A DNA stretch of 64,000 nt from Metapseudomonas boanensis (GCF_018704125.1 NZ_JAGTIS010000006.1:241795-305794), one strand, 5' to 3'; shown: positions 46,438 to 56,197, counted from the stretch's first letter. Translations and numbers: made by a program. The notes: generated from the letters alone by a model not told the origin.

Positions 46438-47685
46438 ATGTCCTTAAGGAAACCTTCCTCGATGTTCGCCCCTCGCCAGTTGCTGCTATCCACTGCCTTG
46501 CTGACTCTGAGTGCGCCACTACTGGCGGCCAAGCGGGTCGATCTCGACTATCAGGTTCGTTTTTTGCCGGAGAGCGACCAGGCCGAAGTCAGCCTGACCC
46601 TGGAGCAAGGGGAAGCGGTGCGTCACCTCCGCTTCGACCTTGGCGACAAGGGCTATTACAGCGACTTCAAGGCTACCGGGAGTTGGCAGCAAGAAGACCC
46701 AGGCCACGGCACCTGGACGCCCGCTGCCGGCAAGGCCAGCCTGAGTTACCGGGTGCGAATCAGCCACCCGCGCGAAGACGGTCGCTTCGACGCCCGTATG
46801 ACGCCTGATTGGGCCCTGCTGCGCGGCGATGACCTGGTGCCCAGTGCCCGGTTGGACCTGGTCGAGGGCAACGAGTTGGTCTCCCGCATGACCGTCGAGC
46901 TGCCCAAGGATTGGAAAGCGGTCGAAACCGGATGGCCGCGGATAGGAAAGAACCGCTTTCGCATTGATAACCCCGAGCGACTCTTCGATCGCCCCACTGG
47001 CTGGATTCTGGCCGGCAAGCTTGGCAGCCGGCGCGCCACCCTGGGCAATACCGACATCACAGTCAGCGCGCCGGTCGGTGAGGGGATGCGCCGTATGGAC
47101 ATCCTGACGCTGCTGACCTTCGTCTGGCCCCATGCACAGGAGATTTTCCCGCGTGAGCCGGGCAAGTTGCTCATCGTCGGCGCCAACGACCCTATGTGGA
47201 GAGGCGGGCTGTCTGCACCTAATTCCTTCTTCATGCATTCGGCGCGGCCGCTGGTGAGCGAGAACGGCACCAGCTCACTGCTGCATGAGCTGGTCCATGT
47301 GTTCAGCCGTATCCGGGATACAGACCGCAGCGACTGGATCAGCGAAGGCATCGCTGAGTACTACGCCATCGAGTTGATGCGCCGCGCCGGTGGCCTCAGC
47401 GATGATCGCTATGCGCTGATCCGCAAGCAGTTGGGGCAGTGGAGCCGCAAGGTCGAGTCCCTGCGCGATGAGCATGCCAGCGGGCCGCTCACTGCACGTG
47501 CGGTGCTGCTGTTGCAGGACCTGGACAAGGAAATTCGCCTGAAGACCGATGGCAAACATTCGGTGGACGATGTCACCCGCGGCCTGATGCGCCTGGACAA
47601 GGCCAGCACCAAGGATTTCATCCAGATCAGCGAGAACCTGATCGGTGGCAGCTCCGAAGTGCTGGGAACCAAGCTGCTGCGGTAA
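46438..47685 (+). CDS. Exported zinc-metallopeptidase-like protein (HExxH)
   Basis: A 415-residue protein with a signal peptide (ending PLLAA), an N-terminal beta-rich domain and a peptidase-like core with LLHELVHVFSRIRDTDRSDWISEGIAEYYAIELMRR: HELVH near residue 283 and the downstream Glu of gluzincins (GIAEYY). The layout resembles M61/M1-type peptidases. Substrate unknown. ATG 46438 is chosen with AGGGA upstream. Confidence 0.82.
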   Translation: MSLRKPSSMFAPRQLLLSTALLTLSAPLLAAKRVDLDYQVRFLPESDQAEVSLTLEQGEAVRHLRFDLGDKGYYSDFKATGSWQQEDPGHGTWTPAAGKASLSYRVRISHPREDGRFDARMTPDWALLRGDDLVPSARLDLVEGNELVSRMTVELPKDWKAVETGWPRIGKNRFRIDNPERLFDRPTGWILAGKLGSRRATLGNTDITVSAPVGEGMRRMDILTLLTFVWPHAQEIFPREPGKLLIVGANDPMWRGGLSAPNSFFMHSARPLVSENGTSSLLHELVHVFSRIRDTDRSDWISEGIAEYYAIELMRRAGGLSDDRYALIRKQLGQWSRKVESLRDEHASGPLTARAVLLLQDLDKEIRLKTDGKHSVDDVTRGLMRLDKASTKDFIQISENLIGGSSEVLGTKLLR

Positions 47686-47715
47686 ACCGCGCGATACCTG
47701 GTCGTACGACTCCTC

Positions 47716-47777
47716 GTAGGAGCGAGCTTGCTCGCGAAGGCAACCAGCCGCGCCCGTTTGCGAGCAAGTTCGCTCCA
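47716..47777. repeat. REP-like inverted repeat
   Basis: GTAGGAGCGAGCTTGCTCGC and GCGAGCAAGTTCGCTCC, one mismatch in the right arm, between convergent genes. Confidence 0.85.
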
Positions 47778-47805
47778 ACAAAGGCTACCTGGATCTGCTG
47801 TGTCA

Positions 47806-48486
47806 TTACCGGTTCAGCAACTCCAGCAAGGCCGCGGCCGCAGGTTCGGATGAGGCAGGGTTCTGACCGGTCACCAGGTTGCCGTCAGCCACCACGTGCG
47901 GCTGCCAGTCTGCAACCTTGGAATAGTGGCCGCCCTGGGCCTTGAGCTCGTCCTCGAGCAGGAAGGGCACCACCTCTGCCAGCCCCACTGCGATTTCCTC
48001 CGAGTTCGCAAATCCGGTCACGGCGTTGCCCTGCACCAGCGGCGCGCCGTCCGGGGCCTTGGCGTTGAGCAGGACGGCCGGGGCATGACACACAGCGCCT
48101 ACAGGTTTGCCCGCGGCGTAGAGCGATTCGATCATCACGATGGAGTGGGGGTCGTCGACCAGGTCCCAGAGCGGGCCATGGCCGCCGGGATAGAACACGG
48201 CGTCGAAATCGGACGGCACCAGTGTGTCGAGCCTCAAGGTATTGGCCAGCACTCGACGGGCTTCGTCATCCTCGTTGAAGCGCTGCGTGGCCGCGGTCTG
48301 CGCGGCCGGGTCATCGCTTTTCGGATCCAGCGGCGGCTTGCCGCCTCGAGGCGAGGCGAGCACCACCTCGGCGCCGGCATCGCGGAACGCAAAGTAGGGG
48401 GCGGCGAATTCCTCTAGCCAGAAACCGGTCTTGTGGCCGGTGTCGCCCAGGCGGTCGTGGGAGGTCAGTACCATCAGGATCTTCAT
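47806..48486 (-). CDS. DJ-1/PfpI-superfamily protein (Hsp31-like)
   Basis: A 226-residue protein with the nucleophile elbow PVGAVCHAPAVLL (Cys near 133) and YPGGHGPLWDL, EEFAAPYFAFRDAGAEVVLASPRGG. These fit the class I amidotransferase-like Hsp31/glyoxalase III branch, which handles reactive aldehydes or misfolded proteins. Exact activity uncertain. Confidence 0.9.
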   Translation of the reverse strand: MKILMVLTSHDRLGDTGHKTGFWLEEFAAPYFAFRDAGAEVVLASPRGGKPPLDPKSDDPAAQTAATQRFNEDDEARRVLANTLRLDTLVPSDFDAVFYPGGHGPLWDLVDDPHSIVMIESLYAAGKPVGAVCHAPAVLLNAKAPDGAPLVQGNAVTGFANSEEIAVGLAEVVPFLLEDELKAQGGHYSKVADWQPHVVADGNLVTGQNPASSEPAAAALLELLNR

Positions 48487-48687
48487 TGTGATCTCCTTGC
48501 GGATCCGTTTGCAGGCCGTTGGAAAACTGCCTGCGTTGGCAATGCTGCGTTAAAACCGGTCCGGGACGCGGCGTCTCAAAGGTTCATGTACAGCACGCAA
48601 ACTCCGCTTTTTCGGCCGTTTCTGCCTTGTCTTGCCTGCCTCGCCTGCGTTCTTCAACGGTCTATTACCGAATGGCCAGTTGCCAGG

Positions 48688-49062
48688 CTATTCCTTGCTC
48701 TTCAACAGGTCGCCGATGGCGGCGAAAGCCTTGTAGGTGGTGCGCGGGGCCGGGCGGGCACCGGGTTGTTCTTCACTGTGCCATTGCTGATCGGTGTAGC
48801 GGGAGTGCTCGTTGTCATGGCAGTAAAGGCAGAGCAGCTCCCAGTTGGAACCGTCGGGTGGATTGTTGTCATGGTTGTGGTCGCGATGGTGGACGGTGAG
48901 TTCACTCAAGCGCTTGCCGCTGAATTCGCGACCGCAACGGCCACAAACCCAGGGGTAGAGCTTCAGCGCCTGCTCGCGGTAACTGTGCTCACGACGCTTG
49001 CGCTCTTCTTCGAGCAGCCTGTCCAGCTTGCTCGGAGAGGATGTCGGCTTATCGCTGCCCAT
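48688..49062 (-). CDS. yajD: YajD-family HNH nuclease
   Basis: A 124-residue protein with the HNH fold: PWVCGRCGREFSGKRLSELTVHHRDHNHDNNPPDGSNWELLCLYCHDNEHSR, containing two CxxC zinc pairs and the HHRDHNHDNN catalytic motif. Conserved single-domain family of unproven role. Confidence 0.92.
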   Translation of the reverse strand: MGSDKPTSSPSKLDRLLEEERKRREHSYREQALKLYPWVCGRCGREFSGKRLSELTVHHRDHNHDNNPPDGSNWELLCLYCHDNEHSRYTDQQWHSEEQPGARPAPRTTYKAFAAIGDLLKSKE

Positions 49063-49200
49063 TCACTGTGCTCCAACGACCGGGGCCTGAAGAAAGTCTA
49101 GACCCCGCTCGGCAGATCGCAGGCTACCCGTCGCTTGGCCGCTAAGAATCTGGATGGCGGGCCTAGACTGAACAAAAGTTCAACGCTCGGGAGTCGGCTT

Positions 49201-49515
49201 GTGATCAAGCAATCCATTCGTTGTGCGCTGGCGTTCGTGGCGCTGTTGGTGGGCGTCGCTCAGGCGCAGCAGCCAGTGTCGGTGCCGGGGGCGAGGCCCG
49301 GCAGCGCAACGCCTCAGCCGTTCCCGAAGGTGACACCGCGCACCGTGACGACGCCGGCCCCCCAACGTGGCAATCCCCCCATGCTCAAGAACGACTCCCA
49401 GAGCCTGCGTCGGTTGAACGATTCCCTGGAGCAGCGGGACGGCTCGATCCCGCTGCTGGAGGAGCGCCAGGAGCGCAATGGCAAAGGGCTGGGGACCTCC
49501 ACCGGCAACCCCTGA
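49201..49515 (+). CDS. Small secreted proline-rich protein
   Basis: A 104-residue protein with a signal peptide (IKQSIRCALAFVALLVGVAQA) and a mature part rich in Pro, Thr and charged residues (PRTVTTPAPQRGNPP, SLRRLNDSLEQRDGS). Starts at GTG 49201 with GGGAG 7 bases upstream. No family recognised. Its stop is immediately adjacent to the convergent ptrB stop. Confidence 0.65.
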   Translation: MIKQSIRCALAFVALLVGVAQAQQPVSVPGARPGSATPQPFPKVTPRTVTTPAPQRGNPPMLKNDSQSLRRLNDSLEQRDGSIPLLEERQERNGKGLGTSTGNP

Positions 49516-51552
49516 TCAGCGTTGCGGCAGGCCCAGTACCTTGATCAGGAAGGCGTATTCCAGGGCCACATCGCGCAGTGCCTGGTAGCGGCCGCTCATG
49601 CCGCCATGGCCGGCGCCGAGGTCGGTCTTGAGCAGCAGTGGATGATCGTCGGTCCGAGTCGCGCGCAGCTTGGCCACCCATTTGGCAGCTTCCCAGTACT
49701 GCACCCGGCTGTCGTTGTAGCCGGCCACCACCAGCAGGGCCGGATAGGCTTGGGCACGTACGTTCTCATAGGGGGCGTAAGCGCGAATCCGCTCGAAAAC
49801 GTGCGGTTCGGCGGGGTCGCCCCATTCGTCATACTCGGTGACGGTCAAGGGCAGGTCGGGGTTCTGCATGGTGTTGAGGGTGTCGACGAAAGGCACTTCG
49901 GCGATGGCGGCAGCGAACAGCTCAGGGCGCTGGTTGAGCACCGCGCCGATGAGCAGGCCACCCGCGCTTCCACCGCTGACAGCCAACTGGGCAGCAGTGG
50001 TGTAGCCCTGGGCGATCAGATGCTCGGCACAGGCGATGAAGTCGCCGAATGTATTGGTCTTGTTCTCCAGCTTGCCCGCACGGTACCAGGCCTCGCCCAA
50101 CTCACCGCCGCCGCGGACGTGCGCGATGGCGAAGACGAAACCGCGCTCCAGCAGGCTCAGGCGGGCGTGGGAGAACCAGGGGTCGAGGCTCTCACCGTAG
50201 GCACCGTAGCCATAGAGGTAAAGCGGCGCAGGCGTGCCCAGCACTTCGCGCCGAGCGACCAGGCTGATGGGGATGCGCGTGCCATCGACTGCGGTCGCCC
50301 AGAGGCGCTGGCTGACGTAGGCGTCGGCATCGAAGGGACCTTCGACCGGAGTTTCCTTGAGCACCAGCTGAGCGCCGCCAGCCAGTTCCAGCTGACGCAC
50401 TTGCGCCGGACGATTGAGCGCCTCGTAGCGCAGGCGGATCACCGGGCTGTCGAACTCCAGGCTGTCCTGGACGTAAAGGCTGTAGGCAGCATCCGGCAGC
50501 TGGACAGGGTAGGCGGATGCGCCTTCGGGGTGCACTTCGATGATCGGCAGGCCGCCTTCGCGCAGGCTTAGAACGAAGGCGCCGACGTTGAGGCTGACGC
50601 CTTCAAGCATCCGCGCCTCGTTGTGGGCGATCTGCTCTTGCCAATGCTCGCGGGTCGGTGTGGCTTCGGCGGCCCGGTACAGGGCGAAGTTGATACCGGT
50701 CTGGTTGCTGCGGATGAACCAGTGCCAGTCGCCTGCCAGCTTGCCGTGGTCAACGTAATACTCGTGGCCTTCCTCCCGTGGCGCCAGGCAGCGGAATTCA
50801 GCCTCCGGCGTGTCGGCATCCAGCACCCACGCCTCGCTAGTGGTCTTGCTGTTCAGCAGCAGGATCAACTGACGCTCGGAGCTCGCGCGGTAGCAGCTCA
50901 GGAAGAATCGACCGTCGCGCTCCTCGAAGATTGCATCGGCGGTTGCGCTGCCCAGGCGATGGCGATGCAGGCGATGGGGTCGGTGGGTCTCGTCCAGCTC
51001 GCCGAAGAACAGGGTCTGGCTGTCGTTGGCCCAGGTCATGCTACCGTCGCAGTGCTCGAAGGGCAGGGCATGGATTTCGCCGCTGCCCAGCTCCTTGACG
51101 AACAGTTGATACACCTCATCGCCACTGGTATCCAGGCTGTATGCCAAGCGGGCGTGGTCCGGACTGATGCTGAAGGCACCGATCGAGAGGAAGCCACCGG
51201 CCGCCAGCTCATTGGGGTCCAGCAACAGCTGCTCTGCGCCGACGTCGATTGTCAGGCTGCCGTCTGCAGGGCGCGGGCAGCGGTAATGGCGTGGGTATTC
51301 GTCGCCGGCGGTGGTGCGCTGGTAGTAGAGCCAGGGGCCCCATGGCACGGGCAGCGACAGGTCGGTTTCGCGGATGCGGCCCTTGATCTCCTGAAACAGG
51401 TTTTCGCGCAGCTCCGCCTGCCCGGCCAGTTCGGACTCCATCCATGCGTTCTCTGCTTCCAGGTAGGCAAGTACCTCCGGGGCGTCACGTTGTTCCAACC
51501 AGCGGTAGGGGTCGTCACCGGGTTCGATACGGGCAATGGGGGCTTCGGGCAT
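49516..51552 (-). CDS. ptrB: Oligopeptidase B (S9 prolyl oligopeptidase family)
   Basis: A 678-residue serine peptidase cleaving after basic residues in short peptides. N-terminal propeller (DDPYRWLEQRDAPEVLAYLEAEN at the start), C-terminal alpha/beta hydrolase with nucleophile SGGSAGGLL, Asp in GYNDSRVQYWE and His in GAGHGGMSGR. Length is standard. Confidence 0.95.
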   Translation of the reverse strand: MPEAPIARIEPGDDPYRWLEQRDAPEVLAYLEAENAWMESELAGQAELRENLFQEIKGRIRETDLSLPVPWGPWLYYQRTTAGDEYPRHYRCPRPADGSLTIDVGAEQLLLDPNELAAGGFLSIGAFSISPDHARLAYSLDTSGDEVYQLFVKELGSGEIHALPFEHCDGSMTWANDSQTLFFGELDETHRPHRLHRHRLGSATADAIFEERDGRFFLSCYRASSERQLILLLNSKTTSEAWVLDADTPEAEFRCLAPREEGHEYYVDHGKLAGDWHWFIRSNQTGINFALYRAAEATPTREHWQEQIAHNEARMLEGVSLNVGAFVLSLREGGLPIIEVHPEGASAYPVQLPDAAYSLYVQDSLEFDSPVIRLRYEALNRPAQVRQLELAGGAQLVLKETPVEGPFDADAYVSQRLWATAVDGTRIPISLVARREVLGTPAPLYLYGYGAYGESLDPWFSHARLSLLERGFVFAIAHVRGGGELGEAWYRAGKLENKTNTFGDFIACAEHLIAQGYTTAAQLAVSGGSAGGLLIGAVLNQRPELFAAAIAEVPFVDTLNTMQNPDLPLTVTEYDEWGDPAEPHVFERIRAYAPYENVRAQAYPALLVVAGYNDSRVQYWEAAKWVAKLRATRTDDHPLLLKTDLGAGHGGMSGRYQALRDVALEYAFLIKVLGLPQR

Positions 51553-51656
51553 GTGTACTCTCGAGGGCAGGGAGGTTCCGGACGTCGGCGGGGGCGCCGG
51601 AGCCAGGAAAAGCCGTTATCATAAGCGCCCTTTTGCCAGCCATGCCACGGACGCCA

Positions 51657-52142
51657 ATGACTGAAAACGACTATCTCCTCGCCTGGGCCGCCTACGGACT
51701 CGCCGCACTCGGCTGCCTGTTGGTCTGGTTCCGCCTGACCGGCTGGATGTGGCGTTGGTTGCGTGAGCCCCTGCGGCTGCTGGTGGCGGTGCTGTTGCTG
51801 ACGCCTACGATCGTCGACCCGGCGAAGGATCTCTTCGCCCCGGCCATCGCCATCACAGCCCTGGATCTGATCTTCAAGGTCGGCAACAACGCCTGGAAGG
51901 CCGCGCTGGACTTGACCATGTACAGCATCATCGGCCTAACCCTTTACCTGGTGTTCGCCAGCCTGCGCTGGCCGATCGAGCGAAAGCTCCACGCCCGCCG
52001 TGCTGAGCGCCAGGCAGCTGATCAGGCCGACGGTGAGCCCACGCTGCGTGAAATGATGCAGGAGCGTGACCACGCGCCCGGCGTGGATACCCGCATCGAC
52101 GAGAACGGCGATCGTCGTTTGCGCATCGAGCCGAGGCTTTGA
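51657..52142 (+). CDS. Hypothetical inner-membrane protein
   Basis: A 161-residue protein with three hydrophobic segments in the first 105 residues (LLAWAAYGLAALGCLLVWF, LRLLVAVLLLTPTIV, AALDLTMYSIIGLTLYLVF) and a charged cytoplasmic tail. No named domain. ATG 51657 is taken; ATG 51642 in frame is possible. It lies before a HIT-family gene. Confidence 0.78.
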   Translation: MTENDYLLAWAAYGLAALGCLLVWFRLTGWMWRWLREPLRLLVAVLLLTPTIVDPAKDLFAPAIAITALDLIFKVGNNAWKAALDLTMYSIIGLTLYLVFASLRWPIERKLHARRAERQAADQADGEPTLREMMQERDHAPGVDTRIDENGDRRLRIEPRL

Positions 52143-52210
52143 CACAGCGGGCGCTATTGCGCCCGCTTCCTTACGCGTTCAGCATGAGCCATCCAACAAA
52201 AGGAACGCCC

Positions 52211-52657
52211 ATGGACTGCGTGTTCTGCGCCATCGCCGCCGGCAGACTGCCGACTCACCTGCTGTATGAAGACGAGCACTTCCTGGTGCTTCTCGACATC
52301 TACCCACTTCGCCCGGCCCATGTGCTCATCGTGGCGCGCGAGCATGCTCCCCGCCTATCAGACCTTTCCGTCGATACCCGCGAACGCCTGCTGGCCTGCG
52401 CCGACAAGATCGGTAAGGCGCTGCAATGGGCCGGCTATGGCAGGCACGGCATCAACCTGCTGATCAACGACGGCCCGGCCGCCAACCAGCATGTGCCCCA
52501 TCTGCACCTGCACCTGATCCCGCGGGAGCGAGGCGACCTCGTCGGCCTGCTCTGGCGGGCTTTCACGCGTTTCCTGCCGTTTGGTCGGGACAGGCTGCAA
52601 GCACGGCTGGAGCGTGAAGCCGAACAACTGAAGAATGCCTTGAAGCTAGAGTCCTGA
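52211..52657 (+). CDS. HIT-family protein
   Basis: A 148-residue nucleotide hydrolase/transferase family protein: CVFCAIAAGRLPTHLLYEDEHFLVLLDIYPLRPAHVLIV and the histidine triad QHVPHLHLHLIPR. Zinc-type cysteines (CVFC) are present. Substrate unknown. Start at ATG 52211 with AAAGGAA upstream. Confidence 0.92.
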   Translation: MDCVFCAIAAGRLPTHLLYEDEHFLVLLDIYPLRPAHVLIVAREHAPRLSDLSVDTRERLLACADKIGKALQWAGYGRHGINLLINDGPAANQHVPHLHLHLIPRERGDLVGLLWRAFTRFLPFGRDRLQARLEREAEQLKNALKLES

Positions 52658-52660
52658 ACC

Positions 52661-53434
52661 ATGTGCGAATTGCTTGGCATGAGCGCCAATGTCCCCACCG
52701 ATATCGTCTTCAGCTTCACCGGCCTGATGCAGCGCGGAGGTGGCACCGGGCCGCATCGTGACGGTTGGGGGATCGGCTTCTATGAAGGCCGCGGGCTGCG
52801 GCTGTTCCAGGACCCGGCCGCCAGCGTCGAATCTGAGGTGGCGCGGCTCGTGCAGCGCTATCCGATCAAGAGCGAAACGGTGATCGGCCACATCCGCCAG
52901 GCCAACGTCGGCAAGGTCTGCCTGTCCAACACCCATCCCTTCGTCCGGGAGCTCTGGGGGCGCAACTGGTGTTTTGCGCATAACGGCCAACTGGAGGGCT
53001 TCGAGCCGCCCCAGGGGTTCTACTGGCCGGTGGGCGATACCGATAGTGAGGCCGCTTTCTGCAACCTGTTGAATCGGGTCCGGGGCGCCTTTCCGGGGCC
53101 GGTGATGGCGGAGATCCTGCTGCCTGTATTGGTCCAGGTCTGCTTCGAACTCCGTCAGAAGGGCGTATTCAATTGCCTGCTCAGCGACGGCGACTGGCTG
53201 TTTAGTTTCTGCTCGACCAAGCTCGCTCATATCACCCGCCGTGCGCCTTTCGGTCCCGCACGGCTCAAGGATGCCGACCTGACCGTCGACTTCCAGGCCG
53301 AGACCACGCCGAACGATGTGGTGACCGTCATCGCCACCGAGCCTCTGACTGACAACGAAACCTGGTCGCTCTACCAGCCGGGCGAGTGGATCCTCTGGCG
53401 CCGTGGCGAAATCGTTGCCCAGGGTCAAACCTGA
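52661..53434 (+). CDS. Class II glutamine amidotransferase-like protein (YafJ-type)
   Basis: A 257-residue Ntn-hydrolase with the catalytic Cys 2 ([10 protein letters not shown]), [15 protein letters not shown] [23 protein letters not shown] and [24 protein letters not shown]. Free-standing members of this family are uncharacterised amidotransferases. Begins three bases after the HIT gene. Confidence 0.9.
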   Translation: MCELLGMSANVPTDIVFSFTGLMQRGGGTGPHRDGWGIGFYEGRGLRLFQDPAASVESEVARLVQRYPIKSETVIGHIRQANVGKVCLSNTHPFVRELWGRNWCFAHNGQLEGFEPPQGFYWPVGDTDSEAAFCNLLNRVRGAFPGPVMAEILLPVLVQVCFELRQKGVFNCLLSDGDWLFSFCSTKLAHITRRAPFGPARLKDADLTVDFQAETTPNDVVTVIATEPLTDNETWSLYQPGEWILWRRGEIVAQGQT

Positions 53435-53453
53435 GTCCCGAGGAGGACAGGGA

Positions 53454-53978
53454 ATGTTCAGAAGCTATTTGCGCCTCATCCTGTTCACCTTCGGCCTGCT
53501 GGTCGGGGTGCAGGTGCCCGGTTTCATCGACGATTACGCCAAGCGTGTCGAGGCCCATCGCTTGGAGGCGGAGCAGGGCCTGAAGGGCTTTCGCGCAACG
53601 GCCAAGCGCTTCTTCAAGGGTGACCTGGATGCGCTGGTAGCCCATTATCGGGTCAGCGACGACCCGGTGATGCGTAACGATGCCCAGAGCGTGTCCAGCC
53701 TCGTCAGCCGAGCCCAGCTGCTGGAGCGGGAGTGGCGGGCCATGCAGGGCCCCTGGTATCTGCGCGCCTGGCATGTTGTGCTCGGCGCCGACCCCGAACT
53801 GCGCAAGGAAACCCTGGCTGCTTACAACTATCAGGTGCTGCTGGCGCCCGGGGCCATTGCCTGGGGCCTTGGCGCCGGGCTATTGCTGGCCTGGCTGGTC
53901 GAAAGTCAATTTGTGCTGCTGGGGTGGGCCATCAGCGGCGGGCGTAGCCGCAAAGTGCAGGAACGGCATTGGCGCTGA
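53454..53978 (+). CDS. DUF2937-family membrane protein
   Basis: A 174-residue protein with an N-terminal hydrophobic helix (LRLILFTFGLLVGVQVPGFIDDYAKRV) and a C-terminal one (LAPGAIAWGLGAGLLLAWLVES), matching the DUF2937 layout with AQLLEREWRAM between. Function unknown. GAGGAGG precedes the ATG. Confidence 0.83.
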   Translation: MFRSYLRLILFTFGLLVGVQVPGFIDDYAKRVEAHRLEAEQGLKGFRATAKRFFKGDLDALVAHYRVSDDPVMRNDAQSVSSLVSRAQLLEREWRAMQGPWYLRAWHVVLGADPELRKETLAAYNYQVLLAPGAIAWGLGAGLLLAWLVESQFVLLGWAISGGRSRKVQERHWR

Positions 53979-54061
53979 GCCGGGCGATTGTGGGCAATGT
54001 CCTATCGGAGCCAATGAATTGGCTCTGCCCCAGTCAAGTGTTGCTACTGGCTGCATTCAGG

Positions 54062-54116
54062 GTAGGAGCGAGCCTGCCCGCGAACCGGACCTTTTCGCGA
54101 GTAAGCTCGCTCCTAC
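54062..54116. repeat. REP-like inverted repeat
   Basis: GTAGGAGCGAGCCTGCCCGCGAA and TTCGCGAGTAAGCTCGCTCCTAC; two mismatches in the stems. Confidence 0.85.
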
Positions 54117-54291
54117 TAGGCTCTTCGCTCGAGAGTCTATTTCTGGCGAAAGCTAGCGCTAACCTGCCAGAACGCGTCCAGCAGGGCCTGTTTTCAAACC
54201 GCCAGGCAGCTCACCCGTGGAAAAGGGTATCGCTGCGCTCAACCACATTCTACGGATGCTTCGATGTACTGATCGGCATCCGACACGAGTC

Positions 54292-54327
54292 TCTCCTCTC
54301 CCCGCGGGAAAGGCGCGGGGGTGAGGG
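54292..54327. repeat. CTCTCCTCTCCCC...GGGGGTGAGGG repeat
   Basis: CCTCTCCCCGCG-GGAAAGG-CGCGGGGGTGAGG is another member of the CCTCTC/GAGAGG family, imperfect in the right arm. Confidence 0.6.
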
Positions 54328-54548
54328 AAGACTGGGCAACCTTCTCACCACGCGCCGAATCACGGATCACCTGACGAGGCAATTTCACTCGGTAAATTCG
54401 CGTTTGCCACCACCGGCTCTAGGCTAGATAAGGACAGCAGGACGGCCAGGAACGTCATACGGCACGCCATCGCAACCCGATTCGTTACATGACATGCCGC
54501 TTAACCGTATTTGTCTATCGCGGGCGAATATCCGAACAGGAGGCAAGC

Positions 54549-55220
54549 ATGAGCAAGGCGCCGATTGTTAATCCGGCTGTGGCCATTCCTCGGCGGGTGT
54601 TCCTGCAGGGGAGTGCGGTGATGGTAGGAAGCGCACTTCTGGCTCGGCCCATACTGGCTGCCAAGCAACTCTGTCATCCCACGCAATCCGATATCATCGG
54701 TCCGTACTATCGGTTCGGGGCTCCCTTTCGCACCCAACTGGCAAGCCTCGGTGAACCCGGTGACAGGCTCGTCCTGACAGGTACGGTGTTCAGTTCTGAC
54801 TGCGCTATGCCCCTCCCCGGAGCACTGATTGAAGTGTGGCAAGCGAATGCGGCTGGCTTATATGACACCAACAAGCCAGGCAATTTCACCGAGGCCAGAA
54901 CCTTCAACTTGCGGGGAATGCTGTACACGAATGAAAAGGGGCAATACGAGATCGAGACGATTGTGCCTGGCCGATACCCGATCCCGCCCAATCTCCCGGG
55001 GCTCGAGAAATATGCGGGTATGACGCGCCCCGCGCACATCCACATGCGAGTCATGGAATCGCTGCATGTGCCGGTTACGACGCAGCTCTATTTCAAGGGC
55101 GACCCCTTCATTGCCGACGATCCCTGGGCGGGCCTGAAACCATCGCTGGTGATTGATTTGAAACAGGATGGCAAGGTGCGGCGTGGTGTTTTTGATGTCG
55201 TACTTGCGAGGGGATTTTAG
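54549..55220 (+). CDS. Exported intradiol ring-cleavage dioxygenase-family protein
   Basis: A 223-residue protein with a twin-arginine-like signal (PRRVFLQGSAVMVGSALLA) and an intradiol dioxygenase core: DIIGPYYR, LTGTVFSSDCAMPLPGALIEVWQANAAGLYD, GRYPIPP and MTRPAHIHMRV, giving two Tyr and two His as iron ligands. The substrate is unknown; exported members are often uncharacterised. Codon use is slightly less GC-rich than neighbours, so transfer is possible. AGGAGG precedes the ATG. Confidence 0.85.
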   Translation: MSKAPIVNPAVAIPRRVFLQGSAVMVGSALLARPILAAKQLCHPTQSDIIGPYYRFGAPFRTQLASLGEPGDRLVLTGTVFSSDCAMPLPGALIEVWQANAAGLYDTNKPGNFTEARTFNLRGMLYTNEKGQYEIETIVPGRYPIPPNLPGLEKYAGMTRPAHIHMRVMESLHVPVTTQLYFKGDPFIADDPWAGLKPSLVIDLKQDGKVRRGVFDVVLARGF

Positions 55221-55805
55221 TCGGCTCCTTTGGCGACCGGTTGCGGATGATGCGATTGCCCCTTCTGCACTTTGGCCCGGAGACGACTGAGCCCCCGTTG
55301 GTTGTTCAAGTTACTTTCCTGACGCCCATTTGTGGTCGGTTTGGCCAACGCACGTCGTAGGCACGATCGGCAGAGAGCGGAGACAGATGGACGAGTCTTG
55401 GCTGCGCGTGCCGCTGCAGGTACCTAAATGACGAACCAGCCAAGAACGGCTTTCCCCGTTCCTCTTTCTGACGTCTGGTATGCCCTCGACTAGACTTGCT
55501 GTTGCCAGGAAGGGGGATACGCTCTTGGTTAAATTGTCGTTTCCGAGCAGGGGACGAATGAGCCAGGCTGTCACTCCCCTCCGTAGGCCCTACCGCATCG
55601 AACATCAACACCTGACCAGTATCGTCTCTCGTTGACTGCAGTAGCCCGGGCTTTCGCCTTGGCATTGCCATCTGGGCCCGGCGGGAGCGCGATGTAAATC
55701 CGGTGTTCTCGACTGGTTCGAAGCGCTATCCGGTGAGGCGACGCAGGGCTGCCGGTGCAGGCTACGCTTAGGTGTCGAGGCTCAGTCTAGTGAGGAGGGG
55801 AGACG
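55221..55805. other. Unassigned intergenic region
   Basis: About 585 bases without a supportable gene. A reverse frame (55306-55671, 121 codons) has low complexity, no ribosome binding site and no family resemblance. A GTAGCCCGGG-type hairpin lies near 55643-55690. GC content is lower than in neighbouring genes, so it may be decayed mobile DNA, but I recognise no IS, phage or intron motif. Confidence 0.5.
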
Positions 55806-56186
55806 ATGCGGATATTGCGATTGGGCATGCTGGCATTGGCAGCATGCTTGACCCTGGCGACGGCATCGGGAAATGCCCGTGCCGGCGAGGTGCCCATGAT
55901 CACCGGCGAGCAATGGATGCAGTCGTCGGAGCAACTGAAGAAGGCCTATCTCATCGGCATCGCCAACGCCTACCAGGTGGAGGCGGCCTACTATGAGGCG
56001 AAGCCGCCGTCTGATGAGCAGAGCTTGATCCCGCGTTTCAGCAGAGGGCTGAAGGGTCACACGCTCGACAGTGTGCGCGAAGGGCTAAACCAGTGGTACG
56101 CCTCCAATCCCGACCGTGTGAAACGACCCGTCATCGAGACCATCTGGTTTGAGATGGTCTTGCCTGGCCTGCAGCAGAATAGGTAG
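55806..56186 (+). CDS. Small exported protein, possibly Rap1a/Tai-like
   Basis: A 126-residue protein with a signal peptide (LGMLALAACLTLATASGNARA). The mature part (GEQWMQSSEQLKKAYLIGIANAYQVEAAYY ... GLKGHTLDSVREGLNQWYASNPDRVKRPVIETIWFEMVLPGL) resembles the length and helical pattern of Rap1a/Tai-type periplasmic proteins, some of which are immunity proteins. This match is from memory and weak. A glycine-zipper lipoprotein gene follows 11 bases later. Confidence 0.65.
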   Translation: MRILRLGMLALAACLTLATASGNARAGEVPMITGEQWMQSSEQLKKAYLIGIANAYQVEAAYYEAKPPSDEQSLIPRFSRGLKGHTLDSVREGLNQWYASNPDRVKRPVIETIWFEMVLPGLQQNR

Positions 56187-56197
56187 CGGAGATGAAC

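Larger units (their letters stand above)
53979..54548. other. Intergenic region with repeat elements
   Basis: No gene is supported in these 570 bases. It contains a REP-like element (54062-54116), a CCTCTCCCC-type repeat (54292-54327) and otherwise unremarkable sequence. A forward 152-codon frame here merely translates the repeats. Confidence 0.7.

Noticed and set aside
53969..54427. 152-codon forward frame after the DUF2937 gene
   Set aside because: It translates a REP element and a CCTCTC repeat, with no family features.
55306..55671. 121-codon reverse frame after the dioxygenase gene
   Set aside because: No ribosome binding site, no recognisable domain and repeat sequence at its start; treated as non-coding.
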